From Variovorax flavidus (GTDB lineage: Bacteria; Pseudomonadota; Gammaproteobacteria; Burkholderiales; Burkholderiaceae_C): a DNA stretch of 64,000 nt. Every line of letters begins with the position of its first letter. The first letter of the stretch is position 1. The stretch is from NCBI RefSeq assembly GCF_030317145.1, contig NZ_JASZYE010000001.1, positions 1,302,001 through 1,366,000 of the forward strand, read 5' to 3'. The notes beneath the pieces are model-generated. The model was not told where the DNA came from. It made no database searches and saw only the letters and a program-made list of their open reading frames with translations. This document shows, piece after piece, positions 1 through 9,215 of the stretch. The translations under genes were made by a program, and so were the position numbers.

Positions 1-129
1 CCGTTGCAGTTGGTGGGCGCAGGCTGCGATCCATTCCGAGCGGCCCATGCGATTACTGTACGCCCATCCAGTATCATTGTCACGTCCAGAATTGGGGCCA
101 GCCGGCTCCGCTCGACGAAGGAACGCTCG

Positions 130-552
130 ATGAAACTCGACTGGGATATCGTTCGTGACGTCATGACTGAAATCGAAGACATGACGGCCACAGAGAGAAA
201 CGCGGCTCAATTCCGAGCGCGATTCGACGACGACGGCGCCGACGCCACAAGGGCACGGCATGTCCTGCTGCTGCGCGATGCCGGGTTGGTCAGCGGCGTC
301 CCCTATCAGGACTTCGAGAATGCCGGCCTGATGAATCCAGAACTGACTTGGGAAGGCCACCAGCTTCTCGCAACCATCAGGTCCAAGGATGTCTGGGAGC
401 GCGTCAAGAGCATCGCTAAGACCAAGGGGCTGGCGCTATCCTTTGACTTGGTGAAGATCGGCGGGAAGCTGGCGCTCGAGCACGTTCTCAAAGGCATCAC
501 GGGCGACGATGCGGGCAATCAGCAGTCCCGGAATCAGGCAATGGCGGGGTAG
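130..552 (+). CDS. DUF2513 family protein of unknown function
   Basis: A 140-residue protein with the DUF2513 layout. It starts with a short helical MKLDWDIVRDV segment, has a winged-helix-like middle part (HVLLLRDAGLV), and ends with the family-typical LTWEGHQLL block followed by a hydrophobic helical tail (SFDLVKIGGKLALEHVL). The function of the family is not established; members are often found in prophages and genomic islands. The open frame continues upstream to the window edge, but the ATG at 130 gives the conserved MK(L/R)D start and follows a purine-rich GAAGGAACG. It lies in the same mobile segment as the integrase near 3 kb. The family call rests on recognised motifs; no function is inferred. 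Confidence 0.7.
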   Translation: MKLDWDIVRDVMTEIEDMTATERNAAQFRARFDDDGADATRARHVLLLRDAGLVSGVPYQDFENAGLMNPELTWEGHQLLATIRSKDVWERVKSIAKTKGLALSFDLVKIGGKLALEHVLKGITGDDAGNQQSRNQAMAG

Positions 553-558
553 GTTCTC

Positions 559-1203
559 CTACTTTCCGGCGTCTCGCTTTTCTATCGCAACCTTTGCGTC
601 ATTGGGCAGGGCGTTGTACATCTCTTGGATGCGCGAAGGAAGTGATATCTGGTACTCAACGATCACGTTGATGAGCGGAAATAGTTGCTGCGCGATCTGA
701 ATGTCATTCGAGTCGAGGTGCCCCGGGTGAACCGCGTTGTTTCCGACGACGCGCACAACATCCAAAGCCTGTTGAATCTGCACGGGCAGGCCTTTCGCTA
801 CAAGCGCTGCGATGTCCTCGTTTATGTTCCTGCCGGGCCGCCCCAGGTTTATCATCAGCTTTTGAATCGCCAGTCGCAGAAGCGCGGCCGCACCGCGAGG
901 CGATGTGTTGCAGATACGGGCGGCCTCCTCATAGTCGGCCCGCACGTCTGGCGGCATGTCCGCGTTTGGATGAGGTGCGGTGGGTTGGGCTGGATAGACA
1001 TACTCCTCCACGACCCAGAGGCAGTTTTTTCCGCAGTGCTCGCACACACTTATCTTGAGCGCGCCACCGGCAAGACTCTGCTCTGTGAAGTGCCCGTTGG
1101 TCGGCTTGTTGAGGTCGTAGCCCCATTTGTAGTGGCGTGTGAGCACGCCGCAGTGCGGGCACGTGAATGACTTCTGGTCGAATGCTGGGGCTATGAAGGC
1201 CAT
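559..1203 (-). CDS. DUF4145 domain protein with N-terminal zinc-ribbon-like motif
   Basis: A 214-residue protein. Residues 14-17 (CPHC) and 54-57 (CEHC), with a further Cys at 60, look like a zinc ribbon. The C-terminal half (from about residue 85, ADYEEAARI, through SPRGAAALLRLAIQ and NNAVHPG) is a typical DUF4145 domain. The domain occurs alone or fused to restriction and helicase proteins and is common in mobile islands, but its biochemical role is not firmly known. It is convergent with the DUF2513 gene, whose end is only 6 bases away. An accessory role in defence or mobile-element biology is possible but only inferred from context. Confidence 0.75.
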   Translation of the reverse strand: MAFIAPAFDQKSFTCPHCGVLTRHYKWGYDLNKPTNGHFTEQSLAGGALKISVCEHCGKNCLWVVEEYVYPAQPTAPHPNADMPPDVRADYEEAARICNTSPRGAAALLRLAIQKLMINLGRPGRNINEDIAALVAKGLPVQIQQALDVVRVVGNNAVHPGHLDSNDIQIAQQLFPLINVIVEYQISLPSRIQEMYNALPNDAKVAIEKRDAGK

Positions 1204-1305
1204 AGAGTAGCTATGCTCGGGATCTAATTGCGCTGGAGCTTACTGGCTTTTTGGGCTCGGCTACTTTGAGCCGTTGCTCCGGCCCGATTTCTACGGATGA
1301 AGAAC

Positions 1306-1335
1306 ACCCCCGGGGGCTCTAGGACCGCCGGGGGT
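1306..1335 (-). terminator. Possible hairpin terminator after the 1359-1709 gene
   Basis: The arms ACCCCCGG (1306-1313) and CCGGGGGT (1328-1335) are perfect inverted repeats about 24 bases past the stop of the leftward gene. There is no clear T-tract on the minus strand, so termination activity is uncertain. Confidence 0.35.
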
Positions 1336-1358
1336 TCTCGGGTCGACGCGGTGGCCGA

Positions 1359-1709
1359 CTACTGGATCGGTCGCTTAGAAGCCATGACCCGATAGGCCCT
1401 CATCGCGGCGAACCTCGCGGCCTTGATGGCCTCCGGGAACTCGACACCATGAGCAATCGAAGACGAGTCGCTCGCCATGACGGCTGCATCGCCCGGGATG
1501 CCCGCGCCAGTCAGGATTGAGACCACCACCCCGGGCTCCCCGGCGGCTCCGTCGGGCAGCGTCTCGATGCCTAGTGCGGCCCAGTGCTGTCCGTCATCGG
1601 TGACGCCGTATTGGGTCGTAATGGGTCTGTGGGTCCGCTGGACCAAGTCGCGGCGCAGGGTCTCGATCTGGTTGCGTTGAGTGGCCGTGAACGTGCTGGC
1701 GGCGGTCAT
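1359..1709 (-). CDS. Hypothetical protein, 116 residues
   Basis: I do not recognise this protein. It starts with an amphipathic helix (TATQRNQIETLRRDLVQRT), then a mixed section with THRPITTQYGV and LPDGAAGEPGVVVSILTGAG, and ends with an alanine/arginine-rich helix (FPEAIKAARFAAMRAYRVMA). It has no signal peptide, membrane segment or cysteines. It lies between the DUF4145 gene and the integrase on the same strand, inside the presumed integrative element. The reading frame is clean and long for its region, but no strong ribosome-binding site precedes the ATG, so it is somewhat less certain than its neighbours. Confidence 0.5.
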   Translation of the reverse strand: MTAASTFTATQRNQIETLRRDLVQRTHRPITTQYGVTDDGQHWAALGIETLPDGAAGEPGVVVSILTGAGIPGDAAVMASDSSSIAHGVEFPEAIKAARFAAMRAYRVMASKRPIQ

Positions 1710-1808
1710 GGTGGGGTGTCTTTGGAGTTGATGAAGACCCGAACTGTAGGGAGACTTGGGCGACTTGTCGTACTCCGAATCACGCTCTGTTGTTCACGCC
1801 TCAGCGGC

Positions 1809-3473
1809 TCACTTCACTGGGCTTGGGTAGGTCCGAGGCAGCGTAAGCCCTGGGTAGTCGATCTTCGCGATGGCGTGGGCCAGCGATGACGTCGAGTGGT
1901 GCGTGTAGGTCGCGCCGACTGAGTCGTCAGCATGGCCTAACAACGCGTCGATCTGGCGTTCGTTCACGCCCGCCTCTACCAGCCGCGACCGACCCAGATG
2001 ACGGAACGCGTGGAAGGTCGCATAGGCCCGCGTTACCTTGGCGTTGTTCAGGGTCACGCGGAACTCTTCAGTAAAGACTCCGCCAGGGCTGCGGCGCCCT
2101 CCCCTGTGCAAGGTCGGGAACAGTTTTGCTTGCCCCGCAATCCGCTGGGCCTCAACGTACTCCAGGAACCCAAGACGCACCAGTTCCGGATGGACGGGGA
2201 CGACACGGATTGCGTTCTCCGTCTTGACCGTGGACCCCTCGGCTTCGTCGTGAATCCGAATGACCGTCACGCCGTCCACCAGTTGAACGTCTGCGGTCTC
2301 CAACTGCGCAAGCTCGCCCACGCGAGCGGACGTGTACAGACCAAGGACGGGCATCCAGTACGCGGCGGCCCCAGCGCTCTTGGCGCCCTCGGGGATCTTG
2401 TAGCCCGTGAAGGTGGCCGAGTCGAACAGCGACGTCAGTTCCTCACGCGTGAAAGGTGTGCGCTTCTTCGAGCCTTCGACGGGGAACTTGAGACCGCGCC
2501 ACGGATTGGCGGCAATGGCGCCGTATTCAGGGCCAGCGTTCAGCAGCGCAGTGATGGATCGGTAGACATTCAGCCCTGTCTTTTGCGAGAACCCACGGGC
2601 CGTAGAGTCCCTCAACCAGTCACGAAATGCAGCGCCATGAGCAAACGCGAGACCCTGGAGCTGGTGCGGGACCCCACAGGCCTCCAGCAGATCCAAGGCC
2701 CGCTCCGTGTCCTTCACGGCTCGGTCGGTGGGCGTGGTCTTCTGCTTCCAGAGGGGCAGCAGGTCGCGGATGGTTCGGTACTTCGGGGTCGCGGGGGTCG
2801 ACGACATAGCTAGGGACGCTGGCGCATCGGGCGTCACCACGACCTCACCGTCCGATCTCTTGGCCACATCAACGTACGCAGAGACCAGCACCTGAGTGAG
2901 GCGTACCAGAGCAGCCTGCTGGCCTGTCCAGTCGATCTGCAGACCCAGACTGTGAGCATGAGCGTCAGCGGCACGCTGACCAAGGGACGTACTCCCCTGT
3001 GCCAAGGTCAAGCCCATCCCCTTGGCGAGCGCTCGCTGCAACGTCAGGGGGTCGACTCCGTCAGCTTGGGCGGCAATGCTCCACCCTGCGTCTGGTTCCG
3101 GTAAACCAAAGCGCCTCGCGTCGTCTCGAGCCAGGACGTGATGGCGAATTCGTTCGGCAAGGAGCGAGACAAGTTCAGCCGTAGGCTTGATCTTCGTCGG
3201 CGTCTTGGGCTGAAGGTCTCGACTGAGCCTTAGGAACTCAGCTTTTGCGTCGGCCCATACCTGCAACGCCAACGCCTCGGCGGTTGGCTTGTGGGCGGTC
3301 CCAAGTGACTTCCGATACCAGACCGTACGACCGACGGTCGGCACAAGTTCTTTGGGGGTAACGATGCGCAGTGTCCAAGATCCGGCCCGCATGTAGAGGC
3401 CCGCGACATTTCTAGTTCCCACGTTTTTCTCCGGCAGTTGATGGACTGCAGGTGACACATGAGACTGACGCAT
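1809..3473 (-). CDS. int: Tyrosine site-specific recombinase (integrase)
   Basis: About 554 residues. The N-terminal part (NVAGLYMRAGSWTLRI, then SLGTAHKPTAEALA) resembles the DUF6538-type arm found in bacterial integrases. The C-terminal catalytic domain carries the tyrosine-recombinase residues: Arg in TSARVGELAQL, H-x-x-R in FHAFRHLGRSRL, His in LLGHADDSVG and the nucleophile region ATYTHH. The enzyme cuts and rejoins DNA at attachment sites to insert or excise its element. It is transcribed away from the tRNA-Val gene, whose 3' end lies just upstream, the usual arrangement for tRNA-targeting islands. The frame can be extended to a GTG at 3509, but the ATG at 3473 has a better upstream purine block (GAGGGGAG). 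The element extends to the left, out of the window. Confidence 0.9.
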   Translation of the reverse strand: MRQSHVSPAVHQLPEKNVGTRNVAGLYMRAGSWTLRIVTPKELVPTVGRTVWYRKSLGTAHKPTAEALALQVWADAKAEFLRLSRDLQPKTPTKIKPTAELVSLLAERIRHHVLARDDARRFGLPEPDAGWSIAAQADGVDPLTLQRALAKGMGLTLAQGSTSLGQRAADAHAHSLGLQIDWTGQQAALVRLTQVLVSAYVDVAKRSDGEVVVTPDAPASLAMSSTPATPKYRTIRDLLPLWKQKTTPTDRAVKDTERALDLLEACGVPHQLQGLAFAHGAAFRDWLRDSTARGFSQKTGLNVYRSITALLNAGPEYGAIAANPWRGLKFPVEGSKKRTPFTREELTSLFDSATFTGYKIPEGAKSAGAAAYWMPVLGLYTSARVGELAQLETADVQLVDGVTVIRIHDEAEGSTVKTENAIRVVPVHPELVRLGFLEYVEAQRIAGQAKLFPTLHRGGRRSPGGVFTEEFRVTLNNAKVTRAYATFHAFRHLGRSRLVEAGVNERQIDALLGHADDSVGATYTHHSTSSLAHAIAKIDYPGLTLPRTYPSPVK

Positions 3474-3520
3474 GATCCTTGGCGCTCCCCTCTGAGGGTG
3501 CCGTTTCACTGGAGAATTTG

Positions 3521-3595
3521 TGGTGGGCGGTGGAGGCTTCGAACCTCCGACCCCAGCAGTGTGAATGCTGTGCTCTACCCCTGAGCTAACCGCCC
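3521..3595 (-). tRNA. tRNA-Val (anticodon CAC)
   Basis: On the minus strand the 75-base sequence folds as a full cloverleaf. The acceptor stem GGGCGGT pairs with ACCGCCC, the D-arm contains TTAGCTCAGGGGTAGAGC, the anticodon stem CAGCA/TGCTG encloses the loop TTCACAC with anticodon CAC, the T-loop is GTTCGAA, and discriminator A plus CCA are encoded. CAC reads the valine codon GTG. The integrase gene begins just past its 3' end, so the T-arm/acceptor 3' half is the likely attachment site and remains intact at this junction. Confidence 0.95.
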
Positions 3596-3633
3596 GTGGC
3601 GCATATGCAGGGTGACATGCGCCTTTTGGATTT

Positions 3634-3655
3634 CTTCGCGCCGTGTGGTGCGAAG
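3634..3655 (-). terminator. Weak hairpin after dnaQ
   Basis: CTTCGC (3634-3639) and GCGAAG (3650-3655) form a 6-bp stem right after the dnaQ stop codon. No good T-tract follows on the minus strand. It could end the isc-dnaQ transcript. Confidence 0.3.
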
Positions 3656-3662
3656 CCTGCGA

Positions 3663-4382
3663 TTATGCCACAGCTTTTTCAGCAGTTTGCCGAAAAAGCG
3701 TCCGGCCGCCGCTGGATTTGTCGAGTTGCATCAGCACTTCCTCGTGTGCCGTGAGCTCGTGCTCGGTGGCAACGAGCACCGGCAACTCGAAGGTACGGAG
3801 ATCCACGGCGATGACGATGCCTTGCGTCGGCTCGTTCGTCGCCACATCGATCAGCAGCGCATCCTGTCCGCGCGTGAGATTGATGTAGACATCGGCCAGC
3901 AGCTGCGCGTCGAGCTTCGCGCCGTGAAAGGTGCGGTTCGAGCGATCCACCCCGAAGCGGTCGCACAGCGCATCGAGCGAGTTCCGCTTGCCGGGGTACA
4001 CCGTCTTCGCCATGGCGAGCGTGTCGGTCACCTCACCAACAAAACTCTTCAACGGCGGCAGGCCGGCAAGCTCCAGCTCCTTGTTGAGGAAGCCGACGTC
4101 GAAGGCCGCGTTGTGAATGATCAGCTCGGCGTCGCGCAAGTACTCGACGATGTCGTTGCCGAGCGTCGCGAACTTGGGTTTGTCGCGCAGGAAATCGGTC
4201 GTCAGACCGTGCACCTTGAGCGCGTCCTCATGGCTTTCGCGCTCGGGGTTGAAATAGATGTGCAGGTCGTTGCCTGTGAGCTTGCGGTTGAACAGCTCCA
4301 CGCATCCCAGTTCGATGACGCGGTCGCCGTTCTCCGCCGAGAGGCCAGTGGTTTCGGTGTCGAGAACGATCTGCCGGGTCAT
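3663..4382 (-). CDS. dnaQ: DNA polymerase III epsilon subunit (3'-5' proofreading exonuclease)
   Basis: 239 residues. DEDDh exonuclease motifs are visible: Exo I VLDTETTG near the N-terminus, Exo II HNAAFDVGF, and Exo III FHGAKLDAQLLADVY. The stretch PGKRNSLDALCDRF is highly characteristic of replicative DnaQ. After the nuclease domain, GQDALLI resembles a clamp-binding QxxLxF motif, and the rest fits the tail that contacts the polymerase alpha subunit. It removes misincorporated bases during replication. The ATG overlaps the TGA of the ferredoxin gene (TGATG), so translation is probably coupled to the isc operon. A longer frame upstream overlaps fdx and is not the gene. Confidence 0.93.
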   Translation of the reverse strand: MTRQIVLDTETTGLSAENGDRVIELGCVELFNRKLTGNDLHIYFNPERESHEDALKVHGLTTDFLRDKPKFATLGNDIVEYLRDAELIIHNAAFDVGFLNKELELAGLPPLKSFVGEVTDTLAMAKTVYPGKRNSLDALCDRFGVDRSNRTFHGAKLDAQLLADVYINLTRGQDALLIDVATNEPTQGIVIAVDLRTFELPVLVATEHELTAHEEVLMQLDKSSGGRTLFRQTAEKAVA

Positions 4383-4720
4383 CAGTGGTTTTCTTTCGCG
4401 TGATTGATCGAGTACTTGGGGATCTCGACGGTCAAGTCCGTCTGCGCCAGGATCGCCTGGCAGCTCAGGCGCGATTGCGGCTCGAGGCCCCATGCACGGT
4501 CCAGCAGATCTTCCTCGCCCTCTTCCGCCTCATTGAGCGAGCTGAGGCCCTGGCGCACGATGACATGGCAGGTCGTGCAGGCGCAACTCATCTCGCACGC
4601 GTGCTCGATGTTGATGTGGTTCTCGAGCATGGCCTCGCAGATCGAGGTGCCGGCAGGCGCGCTGATCTCTGCGCCTTGCGGACAGTACTCTGGGTGAGGA
4701 AGGATCTTGATCGTGGGCAT
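4382..4720 (-). CDS. fdx: ISC-type 2Fe-2S ferredoxin
   Basis: 112 residues. The cluster ligands follow the adrenodoxin-like Fdx pattern, Cys42-x5-Cys48-x2-Cys51 and Cys87, in ACEMSCACTTCHV and RLSCQAIL. It supplies electrons for cluster assembly on IscU. It is the last iron-sulphur gene of the run, 7 bases after hscA and overlapping dnaQ by one base. The start MPTIKILPHP is the conserved beginning; an in-frame upstream extension reads into the hscA end and lacks similarity. No iscX follows, unlike the Escherichia coli order. Confidence 0.95.
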   Translation of the reverse strand: MPTIKILPHPEYCPQGAEISAPAGTSICEAMLENHINIEHACEMSCACTTCHVIVRQGLSSLNEAEEGEEDLLDRAWGLEPQSRLSCQAILAQTDLTVEIPKYSINHAKENH

Positions 4721-4727
4721 GAGGGTT

Positions 4728-6584
4728 CTATAGGGATTCGATCTGGCGGCCGGCGAGCGCACGTGCAATGCCAGCGTTCATGCGTTGGGCAGCAAAGGCT
4801 TCCGTGCCGTCGGCCAGCGTCTTGGTGGCGGCTTCGACCACCGCGGCGTCGCTGGCGGAGCGCGCACTGCGCAGCGCTTCCATCAACGCATCGATCGTGC
4901 CGCGCTCTTCAGGCGTCAAGAGCGAGCCATCGGCATCGAGCGCGCTTTGCGTGGCCAGCAACATGCGATCGGCGTCCACGCGCGCCTCGACCAGCGCGCG
5001 CGCCTGCATGTCTTGCTGGGCGGTCGAAAAGCTCTCCTGCAGCATGGTGGCAATCTGGTCGTCGGAAAGGCCGTAGGACGGCTTGACCGTGACATTCGCC
5101 TCCACGCCGCTGCCCTGCTCCTTGGCGCTCACGCTCAGGAGGCCATCGGCATCGACGGTGAACGTGACGCGGATCCGCGCGGCGCCGGCGGCCATCGGTG
5201 GAATGCCGCGCAGTTCGAATCGCGCGAGACTGCGGCAGTCTGAAACGAGGTCACGCTCGCCCTGCACCACATGCAGGGCGAGGGCCGTCTGGCCGTCCTT
5301 GTAGGTCGTGAAATCCTGGGCCATGGCCGTCGGGATGGTCTGGTTGCGCGGCACGATGCGCTCGACCAAGCCCCCCATCGTCTCGATACCGAGCGACAGC
5401 GGAATCACGTCGAGCAGCAGCAGGTCGTCGGCGCCACCGTTGCCGGCCAGCTGATTGGCCTGAATCGCGGCACCGAGCGCGACGACTTCATCGGGGTTGA
5501 GGTTGACCAGCGGATCGCGTCCGAAGAAATCGCCGACCGCTCGCCGAATCTGCGGCATGCGCGTGGCGCCGCCGACCAGAACGATGCCCTGCAGTTCCGC
5601 GGACTGGAGCCGTGCGTCGCGCAGTGCCTTGCGGACCGCTGCGATCGTGCGCGCCGTGAGGCTTGCCGTGGCGGCATCGAACTGCTCGCGCCGGACCTCG
5701 AAACGAAGCTCTCCCGCCGCCAGCCCGGCGACAAACGCGGTCGACTCGGCCGAAGACAGCGCCTCCTTGGCGGCCCGCGCCGCCACGAGCAGAGCCGCTC
5801 TGTCAGCATCGCCTTGCGCCTTGTGGCCAGTCTGGGAAAGAACAAACTCGGCCAGCGCGTGGTCGTAGTCGTCGCCGCCGAGCGCGGAGTCGCCGCCCGT
5901 GGCGATCACCTCGAAGACACCCTGGGTCAGCCGCAGGATCGAGATGTCGAAAGTGCCACCGCCAAGGTCGTAGACGGCATAGACGCCTTCGCTTGCGTTG
6001 TCCAACCCGTAGGCGATGGCAGCCGCCGTCGGCTCGCTGATCAGCCGCAGCACGTTGAGGCCGGCGAGCTGCGCGGCATCCTTGGTGGCCTGGCGCTGGC
6101 CCTCGTCAAAATAGGCGGGCACTGTGATGACAGCACCGTAAAGCTCGTCGTCGAAGGTGTCTTCGGCGCGGTAGCGCAACGTTGCGAGGATCTCGGCACT
6201 GACTTCGATCGGCGACTTTTCGCCCGCCACGGTCTGCACCTTGACCTCGCCGTCATCGCCCGTCAGGTGATAGGCCATCGCGTCGCGATTCGCGATGTCC
6301 CGGATGCCCCGCCCCATGAGGCGCTTGACGGAGGTGATCACATTGGCGGGATCGGCGGCACGCGCTGCCAGCGCGTCGAACCCGATCTGGCGCCGCTCCT
6401 TGTCGAGATAGCGCACCGCTGAAGGCAGCACCACTCGGCCTTCTGCATCGGGAAGGCATTCCGCGACGCCATTGCGCACCGCCGCCACCAGCGAGTGGGT
6501 CGTGCCGAGGTCGATGCCGACGGCGATGCGGCGCTGGTGCGGATCGGGCGCTTGGCCGGGTTCTGAAATCTGAAGCAATGCCAT
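4728..6584 (-). CDS. hscA: Fe-S assembly Hsp70 chaperone HscA
   Basis: 618 residues, normal for HscA. The ATPase domain starts [14 protein letters not shown] and has the phosphate-binding stretch [11 protein letters not shown] and LVGGATRMP. The substrate domain follows [18 protein letters not shown]. It binds the LPPVK peptide of IscU in an ATP-dependent cycle and helps transfer nascent clusters. It lies 4 bases after hscB. The C-terminal end is short and lacks the EEVD-type tail of eukaryotic Hsp70, as expected for HscA. The start at [10 protein letters not shown] was chosen because it matches the family and the further upstream frame overlaps hscB. Confidence 0.96.
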   Translation of the reverse strand: MALLQISEPGQAPDPHQRRIAVGIDLGTTHSLVAAVRNGVAECLPDAEGRVVLPSAVRYLDKERRQIGFDALAARAADPANVITSVKRLMGRGIRDIANRDAMAYHLTGDDGEVKVQTVAGEKSPIEVSAEILATLRYRAEDTFDDELYGAVITVPAYFDEGQRQATKDAAQLAGLNVLRLISEPTAAAIAYGLDNASEGVYAVYDLGGGTFDISILRLTQGVFEVIATGGDSALGGDDYDHALAEFVLSQTGHKAQGDADRAALLVAARAAKEALSSAESTAFVAGLAAGELRFEVRREQFDAATASLTARTIAAVRKALRDARLQSAELQGIVLVGGATRMPQIRRAVGDFFGRDPLVNLNPDEVVALGAAIQANQLAGNGGADDLLLLDVIPLSLGIETMGGLVERIVPRNQTIPTAMAQDFTTYKDGQTALALHVVQGERDLVSDCRSLARFELRGIPPMAAGAARIRVTFTVDADGLLSVSAKEQGSGVEANVTVKPSYGLSDDQIATMLQESFSTAQQDMQARALVEARVDADRMLLATQSALDADGSLLTPEERGTIDALMEALRSARSASDAAVVEAATKTLADGTEAFAAQRMNAGIARALAGRQIESL

Positions 6585-6588
6585 GGCT

Positions 6589-7107
6589 CTATTGTCCCCA
6601 CTGATCGGCCTTGGCCTCGATATCTTCGGCAAAGCGCTCTATGAACATGAGGGCTCTCACCTGGCGCGCGGCTGCGGGGAAGTCGCCTTTTTCGTCGATG
6701 AGCCAATCCAGCGATGACAGCGCCCGCGCCCGGCCGGCTTCCACCTCGGCTCGCAGCTTCTCGAGTGCATCGATGTCGCCCGCCTCGTCCAGCTCTTCCC
6801 GCCATGCCATTTGCTGCATCAGGAAGTCCGACGGCATCGCCGTATTGTTCTCCGCATTGATGGGGGCGCCGTTCAACTCGCACAGGTACGTGGCGCGCTT
6901 GATCGGGTTCTTGAGTCGTTGATAGGCCTCGTTGATACGCACCGACCACTGCATGGCGACTCGCTGAGCCGCAGCGCCTTGGGCGGCAATGCGATCGGGG
7001 TGCGCCTCGCGCTGCAGTTCCTTCCAGCGGGCGTCCAGGGCGGCGCGGTCCTGCGCGAATGTCGCCGGCACGGCGAAAAGTTCGAAATCGGTGTCGTTCA
7101 GATTCAT
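6589..7107 (-). CDS. hscB: Fe-S assembly J-domain co-chaperone HscB
   Basis: 172 residues. The N-terminal J-domain contains the HPD motif (EAHPDRIA, near residue 33) and the helix [18 protein letters not shown]. The C-terminal three-helix part ([12 protein letters not shown] onward) is the IscU-binding region. It delivers IscU to HscA and stimulates the HscA ATPase. The start [11 protein letters not shown] matches other beta-proteobacterial HscB proteins. There are about 60 bases between iscA and hscB, a little more than elsewhere in the operon. Confidence 0.95.
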   Translation of the reverse strand: MNLNDTDFELFAVPATFAQDRAALDARWKELQREAHPDRIAAQGAAAQRVAMQWSVRINEAYQRLKNPIKRATYLCELNGAPINAENNTAMPSDFLMQQMAWREELDEAGDIDALEKLRAEVEAGRARALSSLDWLIDEKGDFPAAARQVRALMFIERFAEDIEAKADQWGQ

Positions 7108-7167
7108 GGCGTTAAAAAGCCGCCAGCACATGACATGGTGGCGGCTCGGGCGCGAGGCCGGCGGTGA

Positions 7168-7491
7168 TCAGATGCGAAAGCTCTCGCCGCAGCCGCAACG
7201 GTCGCGTTCGTTCGGGTTGTTGAACTTGAAGCCTTCATTGAGGCCCTCGCGAACGAAATCCAGCTGCGTGCCGTCGATGTAGGCCAGGCTCTTGGGGTCG
7301 ACCAGGACCTTGACGCCATGGTCTTCAAACACCACGTCTTCAGGCGTGAACTCGTCCACGTACTCGAGCTTGTAGGCCAGGCCCGAGCAGCCCGTGGTCT
7401 TGACGCCCAGCCGCACACCCACGCCCTTGCCTCGCTTGCCGAGGTAGCGTGTGACGTGGCGCGCGGCCGATTCGGTCAGGGTCACAGCCAT
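7168..7491 (-). CDS. iscA: A-type iron-sulphur carrier IscA
   Basis: 107 residues with the three conserved cysteines of A-type carriers: Cys35 in TTGCSGL, and Cys99 and Cys101 in DRCGCGESF. It carries Fe-S clusters, or iron, to target apoproteins. It begins one base after the iscU stop codon, so the two are probably translationally coupled. Length and motif spacing are canonical. Confidence 0.96.
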   Translation of the reverse strand: MAVTLTESAARHVTRYLGKRGKGVGVRLGVKTTGCSGLAYKLEYVDEFTPEDVVFEDHGVKVLVDPKSLAYIDGTQLDFVREGLNEGFKFNNPNERDRCGCGESFRI

Positions 7492-7492
7492 G

Positions 7493-7906
7493 TCAGTGAA
7501 CGGCTTCCGTAGTCACGGCAGCGGCGCCGTGCTTGGCCTTGTAGTCGCTGACGGCCGCCTTGATCGCGTCTTCCGCCAGGATCGAGCAATGGATCTTCAC
7601 AGGCGGCAACGCCAGTTCTTCGGCGATCTGTGCGTTCTTGAGTGCAGCGGCTTCGTCGAGCGTCTTGCCCTTGACCCATTCGGTCACGAGCGAGGACGAG
7701 GCGATCGCAGAGCCGCAGCCGTAGGTTTTGAAGCGCGCGTCTTCGATCACGCCGGTTTCCGGGTTGACCTTGATCTGCAGCTTCATGACGTCGCCGCAGG
7801 CCGGAGCGCCGACCATGCCGGTGCCCACCGAGTCGTCGCCCTTTTCGAAGGAGCCGACGTTGCGCGGATTTTCGTAGTGGTCAATGACCTTGGATGAGTA
7901 AGCCAT
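7493..7906 (-). CDS. iscU: Fe-S cluster scaffold IscU
   Basis: 137 residues. The cluster ligands are Cys37, Asp39, Cys64, His106 and Cys107. LPPVK at 100-104 is the HscA recognition peptide. 2Fe-2S clusters are built here with sulphur from IscS. The C-terminal tail ([13 protein letters not shown]) is slightly longer than in Escherichia coli. It lies 18 bases after iscS. Confidence 0.97.
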   Translation of the reverse strand: MAYSSKVIDHYENPRNVGSFEKGDDSVGTGMVGAPACGDVMKLQIKVNPETGVIEDARFKTYGCGSAIASSSLVTEWVKGKTLDEAAALKNAQIAEELALPPVKIHCSILAEDAIKAAVSDYKAKHGAAAVTTEAVH

Positions 7907-7924
7907 GGGGTACCTCTTTGAACT

Positions 7925-9145
7925 TTAGTGAGCCGACCACTGGATCGTGCTGATATCGATGCCGTCCTTGAACATCTCCCACAACGGGCTCAGTTCACGG
8001 AGCTTGGCGACGTTGTGCTTGATGGTTGAAATCGCGTAGTCGATCTCTTCTTCAGTCGTGAATCGACCGATCGTCATGCGCAAGCTGCTGTGCGCCAGTT
8101 CGTCGCTGCGGCCCAGCGCGCGCAGCACATAGCTGGGCTCGAGGCTGGCCGAGGTGCAGGCGGAGCCGCTGGAAACGGCCAGGCCCTTGATGCCCATGAT
8201 CAGCGACTCGCCCTCGACGTAGTTGAAGCTCATGTTCAGGTTGTGAGGCACACGGTGCTCGAGGTCCCCGTTGATGAACACTTGCTCCACGTCCTTCAAG
8301 CCATTGAGAAGACGCTGCTGCAGGGCGTGGGCCTTGGCGATGTCTTCCTTCATTTCGAGCTTGGCGAGACGGAAGGCCTCGCCCATGCCCACGATCTGGT
8401 GCGTGGGCAAGGTGCCCGAGCGCATGCCGCGCTCGTGACCGCCGCCGTGCATCTGGGCTTCGAGCCGCACACGCGGCTTGCGGCGAACGCACAACGCGCC
8501 GATGCCCTTGGGGCCGTAGGTCTTGTGCGAAGCCAAGCTCATCAGGTCGATCGGCAGGCTCTTGACGTCGATCTCGACCTTGCCGGTGGCCTGCGCCGCG
8601 TCGACGTGGAAGATCACGCCCTGTTCGCGGCAGATAGTGCCCAGCGCAACGACGTCCTGAATCACGCCGATTTCGTTGTTCACGTACATGACGCTCGCCA
8701 GGATGGTGTCCGGACGAATCGCAGCCTTGAATGCCTCCAGATCGAGCAAGCCGTTTTCCTGGACATCCAGGTAGGTGACTTCGAATCCTTGGCGCTCGAG
8801 TTCACGCATGGTGTCGAGCACGGCCTTGTGCTCTGTCTTCACGGTGATCAGGTGCTTGCCCTTGCCCTTGTAGAAGTGGGCAGCGCCCTTGAGCGCGAGG
8901 TTGTTGGACTCGGTGGCACCGGACGTCCAGACGATTTCGCGCGGATCCGCGCCGATCAGGTCGGCCACGTCGGCGCGTGCCTTTTCCACCGCCTCCTCCG
9001 CTTCCCACCCCCAGGCATGACTGCGCGACGCCGGATTGCCGAAATGCTCGCGCAACCAGGGAATCATCGCGTCGACGACGCGCGGATCAACCGGCGTTGT
9101 CGCGCCGTAATCGAGGTAGATCGGGAAATGAGGAGTGACGTCCAT
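7925..9145 (-). CDS. iscS: Cysteine desulfurase IscS
   Basis: 406 residues, group I cysteine desulfurase. The PLP-binding lysine is Lys208 in [10 protein letters not shown], and the persulfide cysteine is Cys330 in the [14 protein letters not shown] loop. It converts cysteine to alanine and passes sulphur to IscU and also to tRNA thiolation pathways. The sequence begins with the typical [16 protein letters not shown] block. It is separated from iscR by 70 bases. Confidence 0.97.
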   Translation of the reverse strand: MDVTPHFPIYLDYGATTPVDPRVVDAMIPWLREHFGNPASRSHAWGWEAEEAVEKARADVADLIGADPREIVWTSGATESNNLALKGAAHFYKGKGKHLITVKTEHKAVLDTMRELERQGFEVTYLDVQENGLLDLEAFKAAIRPDTILASVMYVNNEIGVIQDVVALGTICREQGVIFHVDAAQATGKVEIDVKSLPIDLMSLASHKTYGPKGIGALCVRRKPRVRLEAQMHGGGHERGMRSGTLPTHQIVGMGEAFRLAKLEMKEDIAKAHALQQRLLNGLKDVEQVFINGDLEHRVPHNLNMSFNYVEGESLIMGIKGLAVSSGSACTSASLEPSYVLRALGRSDELAHSSLRMTIGRFTTEEEIDYAISTIKHNVAKLRELSPLWEMFKDGIDISTIQWSAH

Positions 9146-9215
9146 GGCTGGCTCAGGCTGGCGTGGGGTTTATCTGTTCGAAGCAGTTCGATCGGCGCCC
9201 GAAGGCGCCGCTGGA

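Noticed and set aside
11..19. TGGTGGGCG near the left edge matches the start of the reverse-complemented tRNA-Val 3' end
   Set aside because: Only 9 bases match before the sequences diverge, so it cannot be called an attachment site.
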